A DNA stretch of 57,084 nucleotides from Methanobrevibacter woesei (GCF_003111605.1 NZ_MZGU01000001.1:1-57084), one strand, 5' to 3'; shown: positions 36,960-44,944, counted from the first letter of the stretch. The notes: generated from the letters alone by a model not told the origin. Numbers and translations: made by a program.

Positions 36960-37073
36960 ATGAAAAAGATGAAACTACCATCTAAAGACTGTATTGATGA
37001 GATAATTGAGAAACAAGTTGCAGGAAAAGGATATCCTTGCTATTTTAGCAGCATACTCAAATGTGTAATTTAA
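36960..37073 (+). pseudogene. 5' fragment of an unknown gene, cut by the repeat
   Basis: AAGGTGATGCA precedes ATG 36960, and 35 native codons follow (MKKMKLPSKDCIDEIIEKQ, then VAGKGYPCYFSSILK). The frame then enters repeat copy 13 and stops at TAA 37071-37073. The segment thus carries one whole gene and the front of the next from the same operon. No family recognised. Confidence 0.6.
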
Positions 37074-37099
37074 ATTGCTTTTTATAATTTATAAAAAAC
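37063..37099 (+). repeat. dispersed CRISPR-like repeat, copy 13 (cas-proximal)
   Basis: 37 bp, identical to copies 10-12. It is the last repeat before cas1; only 108 bp separate it from the cas1 stop codon. That AT-rich stretch (37100-37207) takes the place of a CRISPR leader, although cas genes are read toward it. Confidence 0.95.
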
Positions 37100-37161
37100 C
37101 CTTACTAATTTTTCTTATTTTACTAATTTAAATAGCTAATTGAGCTTCTTTTAAAAATATT

Positions 37162-37208
37162 ATTAGGAAACCTATTTTGTATTACTTTTTCATAAGGGGT
37201 TTCCTAAT
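37162..37208. terminator. Hairpin behind cas1
   Basis: ATTAGGAAACC at 37162-37172 and GGTTTCCTAAT at 37198-37208 form a perfect 11-bp inverted repeat with a 25-nt loop. It directly abuts the cas1 stop. It could end the cas2-cas1 transcript or serve as a structural signal between cas1 and the first repeat. Confidence 0.6.
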
Positions 37209-38203
37209 TACCATTGAAGATAAAATCCTTCATATTCACCATCACCAATTAAAGTATCAACAAGAACTGAACATTGATTATCAATAATTTCAAGATAGGA
37301 TACTTTTTCATCCCCATAACTTATTTCTGAATGTAATTTATCCATTATTGCTGCTGCTAATATTTTTCTTGATTCTAGATTTAATGCATTATTTCTATGA
37401 TCTATTGAATCTTCATCTATCTGTTTATAGTTTATTAATTTGATTACAGTTTTATCTACAATTTGCTGTCTAAATTCTTCAATTAAATCATAGGTTAGGC
37501 TTGTTCGCTTATATCTGTCTGCATGTAAAAAACCACAGTATGCATCAAGTCCATGAAGTAGTATTGATTTTGTTATTTGTGAGGCTAATATTGCATATCC
37601 ATAGTTCAACATTGCATTGACAACATCATTTTCTGGCTTTTGGTTTCTATTTTTGAAATTAACTGATTCTGGAAGCAGCATTGAAATTGAATCCCAATAT
37701 AGAACAGAAACTTTTCCTTCAATACCCATTATTACATTTTTAATTGATGAATCATCTCTTATCTCTAATTTTTCCAGTTCTATTAGATATTCTTTTATTT
37801 TATTCTCATTTTCTTTTACTTTCTTTATTTTTTTATTTTTGTTTAATGTTTTAATTGTTGATTTCTGATTTTTTATTTTTGTTTTTACAATTTCAATAGC
37901 TATTTTAAGTCCTTTTTCATTATCTGATGATCTGTATTGTTCCTTTTTCAGCTGAACATATTTCTGATTTGGTGTTTCCAATATGTATTCTACTTGACCA
38001 AAGTAGTTTACTGTGATTAAATTAACATTATTTCTTGAAAGAAGGGATAATGCATCAAATGTGATATATCCTTTCCCAACAATGGTTATATCATCAATAT
38101 CATCTGCAGGAATTTTATATATTAATTCATCCTTTTCTTTAACTACAATCTGATTGTCCTTCTTATGAATGGACTTGTTGTAGCCTTCTATTATCAATTT
38201 CAT
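37208..38203 (-). CDS. cas1: CRISPR-associated endonuclease/integrase Cas1
   Basis: 331 aa starting at MKLIIEG. The ATG overlaps the cas2 stop as ATGA, so translation is coupled; a longer start is possible but unlikely. N-terminal beta domain 1-75, then the helical catalytic domain with MGIEGKVSVLYW (Glu162), GLDAYCGFLHADRYKRTSLT (His227) and YDLIEEFR (Glu242), the complete metal triad. Cas1 with Cas2 inserts DNA segments at a leader-repeat junction. No cas3, cas5-8, cas9, cas10 or cas4 accompanies it. Confidence 0.95.
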   Translation of the reverse strand: MKLIIEGYNKSIHKKDNQIVVKEKDELIYKIPADDIDDITIVGKGYITFDALSLLSRNNVNLITVNYFGQVEYILETPNQKYVQLKKEQYRSSDNEKGLKIAIEIVKTKIKNQKSTIKTLNKNKKIKKVKENENKIKEYLIELEKLEIRDDSSIKNVIMGIEGKVSVLYWDSISMLLPESVNFKNRNQKPENDVVNAMLNYGYAILASQITKSILLHGLDAYCGFLHADRYKRTSLTYDLIEEFRQQIVDKTVIKLINYKQIDEDSIDHRNNALNLESRKILAAAIMDKLHSEISYGDEKVSYLEIIDNQCSVLVDTLIGDGEYEGFYLQW

Positions 38204-38475
38204 AATACCACATACCATTTATTTTCACTTAATATCTCTTTTCCAATGGTTTCTATCTTATTATAACATCCTTTACATAATGGGATTATCATGATGAATC
38301 CTTTTTTAATATTTTTTTCTTTTATTTTTCTTTTTAATTCCTTGAATTCAATATTTGATAAATCTGTGCTGTATGATGTTTCAGTTATTTTTTTAAACCC
38401 ATAATAATCTAGAATTCCTGTAAGAATGTTTGTATCCTGTTTAAATCTCATCTCAAATATAATTAAAATATTCAT
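38200..38475 (-). CDS. cas2: CRISPR-associated protein Cas2
   Basis: 91 aa from ATG 38475, with GGTGTCAAAG upstream. The ferredoxin-like fold begins MNILIIFEMRFKQDT and ends KWYVVL. In typical Cas2 the first strand ends YD with an Asp that binds metal; here it is FE, so the nuclease site is altered, which does not prevent Cas2 from acting as the structural bridge for Cas1. CKGCYNKIETIG and other parts are divergent. First gene of the cas2-cas1 operon. Confidence 0.85.
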   Translation of the reverse strand: MNILIIFEMRFKQDTNILTGILDYYGFKKITETSYSTDLSNIEFKELKRKIKEKNIKKGFIMIIPLCKGCYNKIETIGKEILSENKWYVVL

Positions 38476-38635
38476 TATCTTTGACACCTCTTAAGACTAT
38501 TTTATTATAAAATTAATAATTATTTTTTATTATTAAATTAACTTTTAAAGTATATTTTAATATTAGTTAAATAAATAAAAAAGACTTAAATAATTTGCAT
38601 TCAAAAAATAGTATTATATTTTAAAGGTGTATATA

Positions 38636-39073
38636 ATGGATAAATGTCCAAAATGTGGTAAAAAACTTAAAAGTAATGCTAAATTCTGTACTGCTTGCGG
38701 ATATTCAATTGAAAATAAAGAAACTAAAAACAATAAAAATAGTCTCAATTTAACAAATATCCTATTAATCATCATAGCTGTTTGCTGTATTGCTTTAATA
38801 GGTTTATTTGCTACTGGTGTTTTCCCAGCAGACAATCAGGAAGTTGCAGCACCTACTGAAAATAACACAACTGAAGCTCCAGTAGCTTCTGTCAGTGAAA
38901 ATGAATCAGAAGATGAAACTACTGAATATTATGCAAGTTCAAAGACAGATAAGTTCCATTTACCTAACTGTGAATGGGCTCAAAAGATTAGTCCCCAAAA
39001 TTTAGTAACTTTCAATTCCAGGGAAGCAGCACTTGATAGTGGTAGAACACCATGTAGTGTTTGTAACCCTTAA
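38636..39073 (+). CDS. Zinc-ribbon membrane protein with extracellular Cys-rich tail
   Basis: 145 aa from ATG 38636 (AAAGGTGTATATA upstream). Ribbon KCPKCGKKL ... FCTACGYSI, one span about 40-60 (ILLIIIAVCCIALIGLFATG), an acidic Thr/Glu linker, and a tail domain (YYASSKTDKFHLPNCEWAQK ... TPCSVCNP) that repeats the tail of the thermonuclease at 1429-2145. It probably senses or binds something outside the cell; function unknown. Confidence 0.72.
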   Translation: MDKCPKCGKKLKSNAKFCTACGYSIENKETKNNKNSLNLTNILLIIIAVCCIALIGLFATGVFPADNQEVAAPTENNTTEAPVASVSENESEDETTEYYASSKTDKFHLPNCEWAQKISPQNLVTFNSREAALDSGRTPCSVCNP

Positions 39074-39635
39074 TTTTATTTTTTTATTTTTCTTGCAAAA
39101 TTCATTTTTTATATTTCTAACATTTCCTTCTTAACAAAACTAATTTTTTGTTTTTAGATATACAATCAAAACTTGAATTAAAAATCTTAAGAAAATTTTT
39201 TTGAAATTAATTTTTTAATACTTTTTACTATTATAGTATTAAAGTATAATTTCAAGTGTAAAATAAGGGAAAAATCATCAAAATTTTAAAATTTGCAAAA
39301 CTATCAAATATGCCATAGTTACATCTACATGTATTGATTAAAATTCATTATTTTCTTCAAGTTTTTTCAAGCAAAAAATTGAGAATAAATTTTACTTCGT
39401 TATAGTATAGTTTAATGAACTAAAATTTAGAGATGATCTCAATGAAGAAAAAAATTAAAAAATTTGACTTCAGAAATAAAAAAATTTTATAAAAAAATTA
39501 AAATTGTTAAAAGTAGTAAATATTGATAACTGCATATATATGTAGTTAGTGCAAATAGCTATTTTCTAAAAAAATAAAAAAAAGAGTAGAATAATACTAC
39601 AATACATATAATAAGTATTATATGTAATAGTATTA
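39074..39635. other. long AT-rich intergenic region
   Basis: 562 bp between convergent genes. No supported ORF. It ends with one of two copies of a 46-bp box (39537-39582). Confidence 0.4.
39537..39582. repeat. 46-bp box, copy A
   Basis: TATATGTAGTTAGTGCAAAT followed by AGCTATTTTCTA and an A-rich end. It is nearly identical to 40072-40117. Each copy lies behind one of two paralogous genes. It contains the palindrome AAATAGCTATTT, so it is probably a 3' end signal duplicated with the gene. Confidence 0.8.
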
Positions 39636-40016
39636 TTATTCTACTATATCAATGAACTCTTCAACATCAGTTTGTGTTCCACCCCTAAACTGACCATTAC
39701 CATCTCTATCTTCCCAACCAAAAGGAGTATATACAAAATGACCAGAACTATCATCTCTTAAATAAGTATCAGTAGCAGCATCATAATGATATACATCATT
39801 ACCATAACCCCAAGGATCATATTCTTCACTACTAGTTGATGTAGGAGTATTTACTTCAGGAGCAATACTTGTATTAGTAGTATTATTAATATATTTATTA
39901 GAGTAATCAGTATTATTATTGTTTGAAAGAACTAAAAATGATGCTAGAGCAATACAAACAATAACAATAATTATCAGCACAATAATTAAGTACTTATTGT
40001 TCCCTTTAATGTCCAT
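39636..40016 (-). CDS. Membrane-anchored surface protein, duplicate A
   Basis: 126 aa. Span about 8-30, Asn/Thr-rich linker, then YDPWGYGNDVYHYDAATDTY and LRDDSSGHFVYTPFGWEDRD. The central block is almost the same in the gene at 40133. Position at the end of a minus-strand operon. It resembles the exposed tail of the protein at 51950. Function unknown. Confidence 0.7.
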   Translation of the reverse strand: MDIKGNNKYLIIVLIIIVIVCIALASFLVLSNNNNTDYSNKYINNTTNTSIAPEVNTPTSTSSEEYDPWGYGNDVYHYDAATDTYLRDDSSGHFVYTPFGWEDRDGNGQFRGGTQTDVEEFIDIVE

Positions 40017-40071
40017 TAAATCACCATTTATTTAAATTTTGCAAAAAATGTATTATTTCAATAAATCCATG

Positions 40072-40117
40072 TATATGTAGCTAGTGCAAATAGCTATTTT
40101 CTAAAAAAATAAAAAAA
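40072..40117. repeat. 46-bp box, copy B
   Basis: TATATGTAGCTAGTGCAAAT, then AGCTATTTTCTA and A-rich sequence, with one clear difference from copy A. It lies between the two paralogous genes. Confidence 0.8.
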
Positions 40118-40132
40118 GAATTTAAGACAAAT

Positions 40133-40510
40133 CTATAAATCACCTACTTCTTTTCTAAATTCAATAACTTCGCTTTGAGTTGAACCAGAAAACTGTTGTG
40201 GCATATCAACATTAACCCAAGATCTGCCCTCATATATGTAATGGTCTGAACTGTCATCTCTTAGATAAGTATCAGTAGCTGCATCATAGTGATAGATATC
40301 ATTTCCATATCCATAAGGGTCATAATCTTCACTAGATTCTACAGGTTCTGGAGAAGAATTAACCTCTGTTGCAACGGTTGTATTGTTAATGGAAGAAGTA
40401 TTATTAACTTCTTCACTGTCATTATCAATAGTTAACAGTACAGCTCCAACAAGAACACAACATACTATGATAATTATTAATAAAATTAACAAAAGTTTAT
40501 TAAGTTTCAT
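40133..40510 (-). CDS. Membrane-anchored surface protein, duplicate B
   Basis: 125 aa. Span about 5-27, Ser/Thr-rich linker, then YDPYGYGNDIYHYDAATDTY and LRDDSSDHYIYEGRSWVNVD. A tandem paralogue of the gene at 39636, including its 3' box. It follows the zinc-ribbon gene at 40521 by 10 bp. Confidence 0.7.
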   Translation of the reverse strand: MKLNKLLLILLIIIIVCCVLVGAVLLTIDNDSEEVNNTSSINNTTVATEVNSSPEPVESSEDYDPYGYGNDIYHYDAATDTYLRDDSSDHYIYEGRSWVNVDMPQQFSGSTQSEVIEFRKEVGDL

Positions 40511-40520
40511 TGTTATCAGA

Positions 40521-41060
40521 TTACATTAACTTGTTAAAGGCAATATCATCAGCTACATTTTCACCATTGATAATCTTTTTAATTGCTTTATATACATCAA
40601 ATATGGATAAAAGATATAATCCAAAGCATGCAATAAATCCAATAATCATAGCTATCAATGATCCAATAGAACCTAATATTAGTCCTAGTATAAGATTTAA
40701 TACGCCAAAGAAAATCAATGCAAGAACAACTTGAGTTATTAAAAAGGATATTCCTCTTTTAAATAAACCTAAATAGATATGACCTGCACCCACTATAAAT
40801 AATGATAATAAGAATCCAGTTCCAGGGTTAAAGGTAGCAATTAAATTATTTCCAAGAGTATTGCTCATTTTAGAACTAGCTGCATCATTTTCTGATTTAC
40901 CACATTTAGGACATACAACATCATTTACACTCATTTCTGCACCACAATGAGTACAGAATCTTTTAGTTAAATTTTCAGTTGGTTGTTTGATTCTAGATCC
41001 ACAGACATTACATATTAGTGCATCTCCAACCTCTTCACCACATTCTTGGCATTTTACCAT
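40521..41060 (-). CDS. Zinc-ribbon TM2-like membrane protein
   Basis: 179 aa. Two ribbons at the start (MVKCQECGEEV ... ICNVCGSRI and FCTHCGAEM ... VCPKCGKSE), then FLLSLFIVGAGHIYLGLFKR, a TM2-like motif, and a second hydrophobic block (LILGLILGSIGSLIAMIIGF). Member of a minus-strand operon running from 42560 down to 39636. Function unknown. Confidence 0.75.
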   Translation of the reverse strand: MVKCQECGEEVGDALICNVCGSRIKQPTENLTKRFCTHCGAEMSVNDVVCPKCGKSENDAASSKMSNTLGNNLIATFNPGTGFLLSLFIVGAGHIYLGLFKRGISFLITQVVLALIFFGVLNLILGLILGSIGSLIAMIIGFIACFGLYLLSIFDVYKAIKKIINGENVADDIAFNKLM

Positions 41061-41082
41061 ATTTTTTCACCTAAAAAATTAA

Positions 41083-42018
41083 TTATCCAAATAATATATC
41101 TTGTTTCAATTTATCAAATTCTTCCTGAGAAATAACACCACTTTCTAGAAGTTCCTGATATTCTTTTAACTGTTGAGCTTTAGTTGGTTCTGAACTTTGA
41201 TTTTCAACAATAACAGTTTGTGGTTTTCCTTTTTGCATTTCAAATAAGTCAACTAATTTTTGACCGAATTCAAAACTTGGGAGTCTAATCTCATATGATG
41301 TGTTGTCCACTAATTTGATTAATAAACGGTCAAACATATCACCACTGTCATTGTTTGCAATTAAATCTTTAAATCTTGCTGCTTTTAGACTTTGAATATC
41401 ATTTTGAATTGATTTCATTATATCATGAGGAGTTGTCCATGCTCTTTTGGTAATATCTTCCCATTGGTCTGTTTTTCCACCAAGCCTTTTAGTTACCCTC
41501 ATTGATACAACTTTATCAAAGTAAAAATTGTTTATACCAGCATTAACCTTTTTAAAATCCCTATTATCAATTTCCATGAAAACAAATTTTTCTTCTTTTA
41601 CTAAAAAGAATCCATCAATCATGGTTTCATTACCTAAATAGCTAGTAGGATTTAAACCTACAAGTGCATTAAGTTTTTTGTGTTTTGTTGTTCCAGGTTC
41701 AAGGAAATTATATCTTTTAATACTGGTTAAAAAGTAATCTTCATCTTTAATTCCAAATTCAACAGCTAGTTGATCATATCTTTTAAGAATTTCATCTCTT
41801 CTAGCTTCCCATTCTTTTTCTTTATAAGAATAGGATGGACCACTTTTTAGCTTATATCCACATCCAACACAGAAGTTGGTATCTTCATTATTTACAACAC
41901 CACATTTTGGGCAGACATTGCTTGTACTGTTACTACCTGAAAGATCAAGTTTTTCACCGCAGTTAAAGCAAAATGTGGAATTTTCAACTTCTGCACCACA
42001 ATTACTGCATCTAACCAT
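41083..42018 (-). CDS. Zinc-ribbon protein with PH-like region and SHOCT tail
   Basis: 311 aa. Two ribbons (RCSNCGAEV ... FCFNCGEKL; VCPKCGVVN ... FCVGCGYKL), a middle part with DGFFLVKEEKFVFMEIDNRD and FYFDKVVSMRVTKRLGG resembling bacterial PH-like domains, and a C-terminal SHOCT motif (LLESGVISQEEFDKLKQDIL). SHOCT marks oligomerisation at a C-terminus. It is soluble. It is co-transcribed with the neighbours. Confidence 0.75.
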   Translation of the reverse strand: MVRCSNCGAEVENSTFCFNCGEKLDLSGSNSTSNVCPKCGVVNNEDTNFCVGCGYKLKSGPSYSYKEKEWEARRDEILKRYDQLAVEFGIKDEDYFLTSIKRYNFLEPGTTKHKKLNALVGLNPTSYLGNETMIDGFFLVKEEKFVFMEIDNRDFKKVNAGINNFYFDKVVSMRVTKRLGGKTDQWEDITKRAWTTPHDIMKSIQNDIQSLKAARFKDLIANNDSGDMFDRLLIKLVDNTSYEIRLPSFEFGQKLVDLFEMQKGKPQTVIVENQSSEPTKAQQLKEYQELLESGVISQEEFDKLKQDILFG

Positions 42019-42026
42019 AATAACAC

Positions 42027-42560
42027 CTAAAGTACATTATTTAATTTATTTCTCCAGTCTTTATCTTCCATTTCTTGATGTGTAGTGTGTAAATCATTAG
42101 ATACTTTTGCAATAGCTTCGTTAAGAGAGTCTATTTTATTGTTCATAATATCTAATTCTAATTTCATGAATCCTTTTTCAATGTCAGTGTAAAGTTTTGA
42201 ATTAGCTTCACTAATCATTTCAATTTCTGATTCTTCAGTTAATACATCCATTAATTTTAAGAATACATGTTCTTGGTGTTGTTTTTCATATTCTTTAATG
42301 TCAGCATTCATATACACTTTATCTAATAACATTTTGATTACATTAATAAAGTCTTCTTTATCTGCTTCATTTATATTGTGTGGAGTTAAATTAGTTTTCA
42401 ATAAGAATATGGATTCATTGATGTCATTTTCTTTTAATATAATTGAATAACCTTTATTTTCAATATATACTAAAGCTATAGCTTTATCTTCGTAAATATT
42501 TATTTCTACTTTTGCAAATTCTTTAGGAATTGATAAAAAATCTAAGTTACGAACCAACAT
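42027..42560 (-). CDS. Hypothetical helical protein
   Basis: 177 aa from ATG 42560 (AGGTGATTTAAAA upstream). The N-terminal beta-rich 70 residues are followed by long helices (EKGFMKLELDIMNNKIDSLN, EAIAKVSNDLHTTHQ) forming a coiled coil. First gene of the operon that continues with the PH/SHOCT protein 8 bp later. No family recognised. Confidence 0.65.
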   Translation of the reverse strand: MLVRNLDFLSIPKEFAKVEINIYEDKAIALVYIENKGYSIILKENDINESIFLLKTNLTPHNINEADKEDFINVIKMLLDKVYMNADIKEYEKQHQEHVFLKLMDVLTEESEIEMISEANSKLYTDIEKGFMKLELDIMNNKIDSLNEAIAKVSNDLHTTHQEMEDKDWRNKLNNVL

Positions 42561-42902
42561 TTTTAAATCACCTTTAAATGTTATTCTCAAAAGCTACTGT
42601 TTTTTATTTAAATAAAATAAGAATCTTATGAATTTAGATCCTTTAATTTTAATAGAAAAAATTAACTTTTGTTACTATAGATTTTGTTAATTATATGATA
42701 TAAAAGTTGTGTTTAAATAAAGTTATTTTAAGTTTATTTTATATAATATTAGAAATAAACAAATAATAGTGTGTTTAACTGGAATTTATTAAAAGCCATG
42801 ATTAAACTTTTTTTAATTAGAAAATAGAACTCAATAATTAAATTTTTTATTAACCAAAAGATTTAAATAATATTGTGTATAAGTTATTAATAAGTGATAT
42901 AT
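42561..42902. other. divergent AT-rich region
   Basis: 342 bp between the minus-strand operon and a plus-strand small-membrane-protein pair. Promoters are expected on both sides; no other feature is supported. Confidence 0.4.
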
Positions 42903-42971
42903 ATGGGACAACTAGTAACTGTAATTGTAGGCGTGTTAATTGCCTTAGTAATTTTCTGTTTCTGTGGATAA
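42903..42971 (+). CDS. Micro-ORF: 22-residue membrane peptide
   Basis: ATG 42903 to TAA 42969-42971, reading MGQLVTVIVGVLIALVIFCF then CG. It is a single hydrophobic helix with a Cys near the end. GTGAT lies 6-10 nt upstream, and the next gene's ATG starts one base after the TAA, so the two are translationally linked. It may be a leader peptide or a true small membrane protein. Confidence 0.5.
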   Translation: MGQLVTVIVGVLIALVIFCFCG

Positions 42972-42972
42972 T

Positions 42973-43329
42973 ATGAAACTTAAAAAAAATATTTTTTTAT
43001 TAATTTTTATTTTATTTATTAATTTTTTAAATGAATCTTACCTGAAGACAACAGGTTTTTGGTTTTTTAGTGACTATTTAAATGATTTAATGGCTGTGCC
43101 TCTGTTTTTCTCAATTGTTAATATTGTTAATCAAATTGAAAATAGTAGGGAAATAGCTGATCTATCCAACTTAACTATAATAACTATAATACTTTCTTTT
43201 TTAGGAGAATTTGTAGCTATTTACACAAGACCTAGAAGTACAGTGGATATTTTTGATATTTGCTGCTATTTTATAGGAATGATATTTTATTATATCTTCA
43301 TAAACAGCTCCTGTAAAAAAATGATATGA
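42973..43329 (+). CDS. Small membrane protein
   Basis: 118 aa from ATG 42973, one base behind the micro-ORF. Four hydrophobic stretches, with LMAVPLFFSIVNIVNQ and EFVAIYTRPRSTVDIFDICC. The pattern of a short four-span protein with an Arg-Pro turn before the last helix resembles DUF2809/VanZ-type small proteins only loosely. Function unknown. Confidence 0.6.
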   Translation: MKLKKNIFLLIFILFINFLNESYLKTTGFWFFSDYLNDLMAVPLFFSIVNIVNQIENSREIADLSNLTIITIILSFLGEFVAIYTRPRSTVDIFDICCYFIGMIFYYIFINSSCKKMI

Positions 43330-43394
43330 AAAAATATATTAAATAATATATTAAAAATAACAATTGATTTATTAAAATTTAGGCAGATGAAAAA

Positions 43395-43784
43395 ATGGTA
43401 AGCTCTGAAATTGAATCATATATAAAATTCACAAAAATAAACTCTGGTGACTCAATTAAAATAGAACAACAATATGTAAAATTAAGAGAAGGTCAAAACA
43501 AAATAATGACTTTTAGTTATAAGGCACCCATATTTGAAATGATTGAATTTGAAAGATTCTTTGAAGATACTCCAACATCAGAAAGAATCAATGTAGATAT
43601 AGGTGGAACTGGAGATATTGGGGCTCAATTTCGTGGAATCATTGAAGGAAAGGAAAAAAATTACAGTCAAAATATAGATCATAAAATTTTATTGCTTGAA
43701 GAATATAAATGTCCATCAAAAGAAGACCTTAAAAAAATAAAACCAACATCACATTTTGTTAAAAGAGTGATAAAAGATAATTGA
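43395..43784 (+). CDS. Hypothetical soluble protein
   Basis: 129 aa. No membrane span. It contains EIESYIKFTKINSGDSIKIE and INVDIGGTGDIGAQFRGIIE, beta-rich. It ends 3 bp from the convergent wHTH gene. No family recognised. Confidence 0.55.
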   Translation: MVSSEIESYIKFTKINSGDSIKIEQQYVKLREGQNKIMTFSYKAPIFEMIEFERFFEDTPTSERINVDIGGTGDIGAQFRGIIEGKEKNYSQNIDHKILLLEEYKCPSKEDLKKIKPTSHFVKRVIKDN

Positions 43785-43787
43785 TAG

Positions 43788-44054
43788 CTATTTTAATTTA
43801 GTTAAAACTTCAAGGCCTAAATCAGTGCATTTGTACAATCTTCCTTTTGATACTTCTTCATTTAAACAAACAACTAACTTTTTATTTTTTAAATCTTTTA
43901 AGGCATTAGACACTTGTGATGAAGTCAAATCGGTTTTTCTACAAATGTTGGAAGGTAATATATATTCTGCATCACCAATAGCTTTGAAAGTTTTTTTTCT
44001 AGCAGGTGATACTTCTAAAAAACCAATTAAGGACCATATTTTTTCTTCAGTCAT
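43788..44054 (-). CDS. Winged-helix regulator
   Basis: 88 aa from ATG 44054. The in-frame ATG at 44069 is less likely because it is itself part of ATGGAGAG, the probable RBS for this start. The helix-turn-helix ILPSNICRKTDLTSSQVSNA and ALKDLKNKKLVVCLNEEV, followed by the wing GRLYKCTDLGLEVL, give a typical archaeal ArsR/MarR-like fold. Targets unknown; it converges on the 43395 gene and is divergent from the 44222 gene. Confidence 0.75.
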   Translation of the reverse strand: MTEEKIWSLIGFLEVSPARKKTFKAIGDAEYILPSNICRKTDLTSSQVSNALKDLKNKKLVVCLNEEVSKGRLYKCTDLGLEVLTKLK

Positions 44055-44221
44055 ATTTTTACTCTCCATGTATTCATTTATATTACATAAAATACATTGT
44101 TATCTGTTAAATAGCTTTATTTAACTTAATAATTATCCTAATAAAACTTAATTTATACACAATTTTTATATAATCTCTTTAACAAATATAATATTAAAAA
44201 TAATATATGAGAGGATAAAAA

Positions 44222-44866
44222 ATGGTTTTTTGTGCAAATTGTGGAACCGATATAGGAGAAAATAATTTCTGCCCTAACTGCGGTTCAAAAGCCCCTGAAG
44301 TTGAAGAAAGTACTCCTCAAATAGAGGAAATACATCACGAAGAAGCAAGTAATGGTAAATTTGACCATATTACAAATAAAGAAAAAGGATGGATTTCCAG
44401 TAAAATATCCAATAAGCTTGAAAAAAGCAGAACCTTTGATAAATTTATTGATGTAATGACACATGAAAAAATTCTAGAAACACAAAAGAGTAACAGTGCA
44501 ATTGAATCTGAAAAATTAAAACAAATTGAGAAAAAAATTTTAGACAATGTTGAACCGGGATTTCGGGAAGTATACAGATCAATTGATGATGAATTTTTAA
44601 GAGTAATATTCCTTCTTGAAAGGGAAAAGTTAGGTGCAGGAGTAGACACATTATCCATTGTAGTTTCCACTATTAAAACACCAACTAAAGGTTTATCTTA
44701 TGAAGAAACAGTTGAATTTTATACTGAATTGCTTAATAAAACTAGAAATGAATTAAATCTTGAAAGACAAAAACCAGATTTTAATGAAAGAGAATATTAT
44801 AAAAGCAAAGTAAAAGAAGCAAAAATAGAAAATCTTTCATTTTTAGGATTTAAAACCTTAAAATAA
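44222..44866 (+). CDS. Zinc-ribbon protein, soluble
   Basis: 214 aa. Ribbon FCANCGTDI ... FCPNCGSKA at the start, Glu-rich linker, then a helical domain (TRNELNLERQKPDFNEREYY, EAKIENLSFLGFKTLK). No membrane span. GAGAGGATAAAAA precedes ATG. Function unknown; one of many ribbon proteins in this half of the window. Confidence 0.65.
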   Translation: MVFCANCGTDIGENNFCPNCGSKAPEVEESTPQIEEIHHEEASNGKFDHITNKEKGWISSKISNKLEKSRTFDKFIDVMTHEKILETQKSNSAIESEKLKQIEKKILDNVEPGFREVYRSIDDEFLRVIFLLEREKLGAGVDTLSIVVSTIKTPTKGLSYEETVEFYTELLNKTRNELNLERQKPDFNEREYYKSKVKEAKIENLSFLGFKTLK

Positions 44867-44944
44867 ATCCTTATCTTTTTATTTTTTAGACTTATAAAAA
44901 TAGCTATTTGAATTATTTAAGACTAATAACACATTAAAATGAAC

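Noticed and set aside
18742-37099. An ordinary CRISPR array
   Set aside because: The repeats are CRISPR-sized and adjoin cas1-cas2, but intervals are 283 bp or longer and full of genes. No stretch has regularly spaced 30-40 bp spacers, so I list repeats singly, not as a CRISPR feature.
18742-38475. Casposon or IS/MITE family as the explanation
   Set aside because: No terminal inverted repeats, family B polymerase or transposase gene is present, and repeats lack target-site duplications that I can see. The 37-bp units have no coding potential. A MITE-like origin is not fully excluded.
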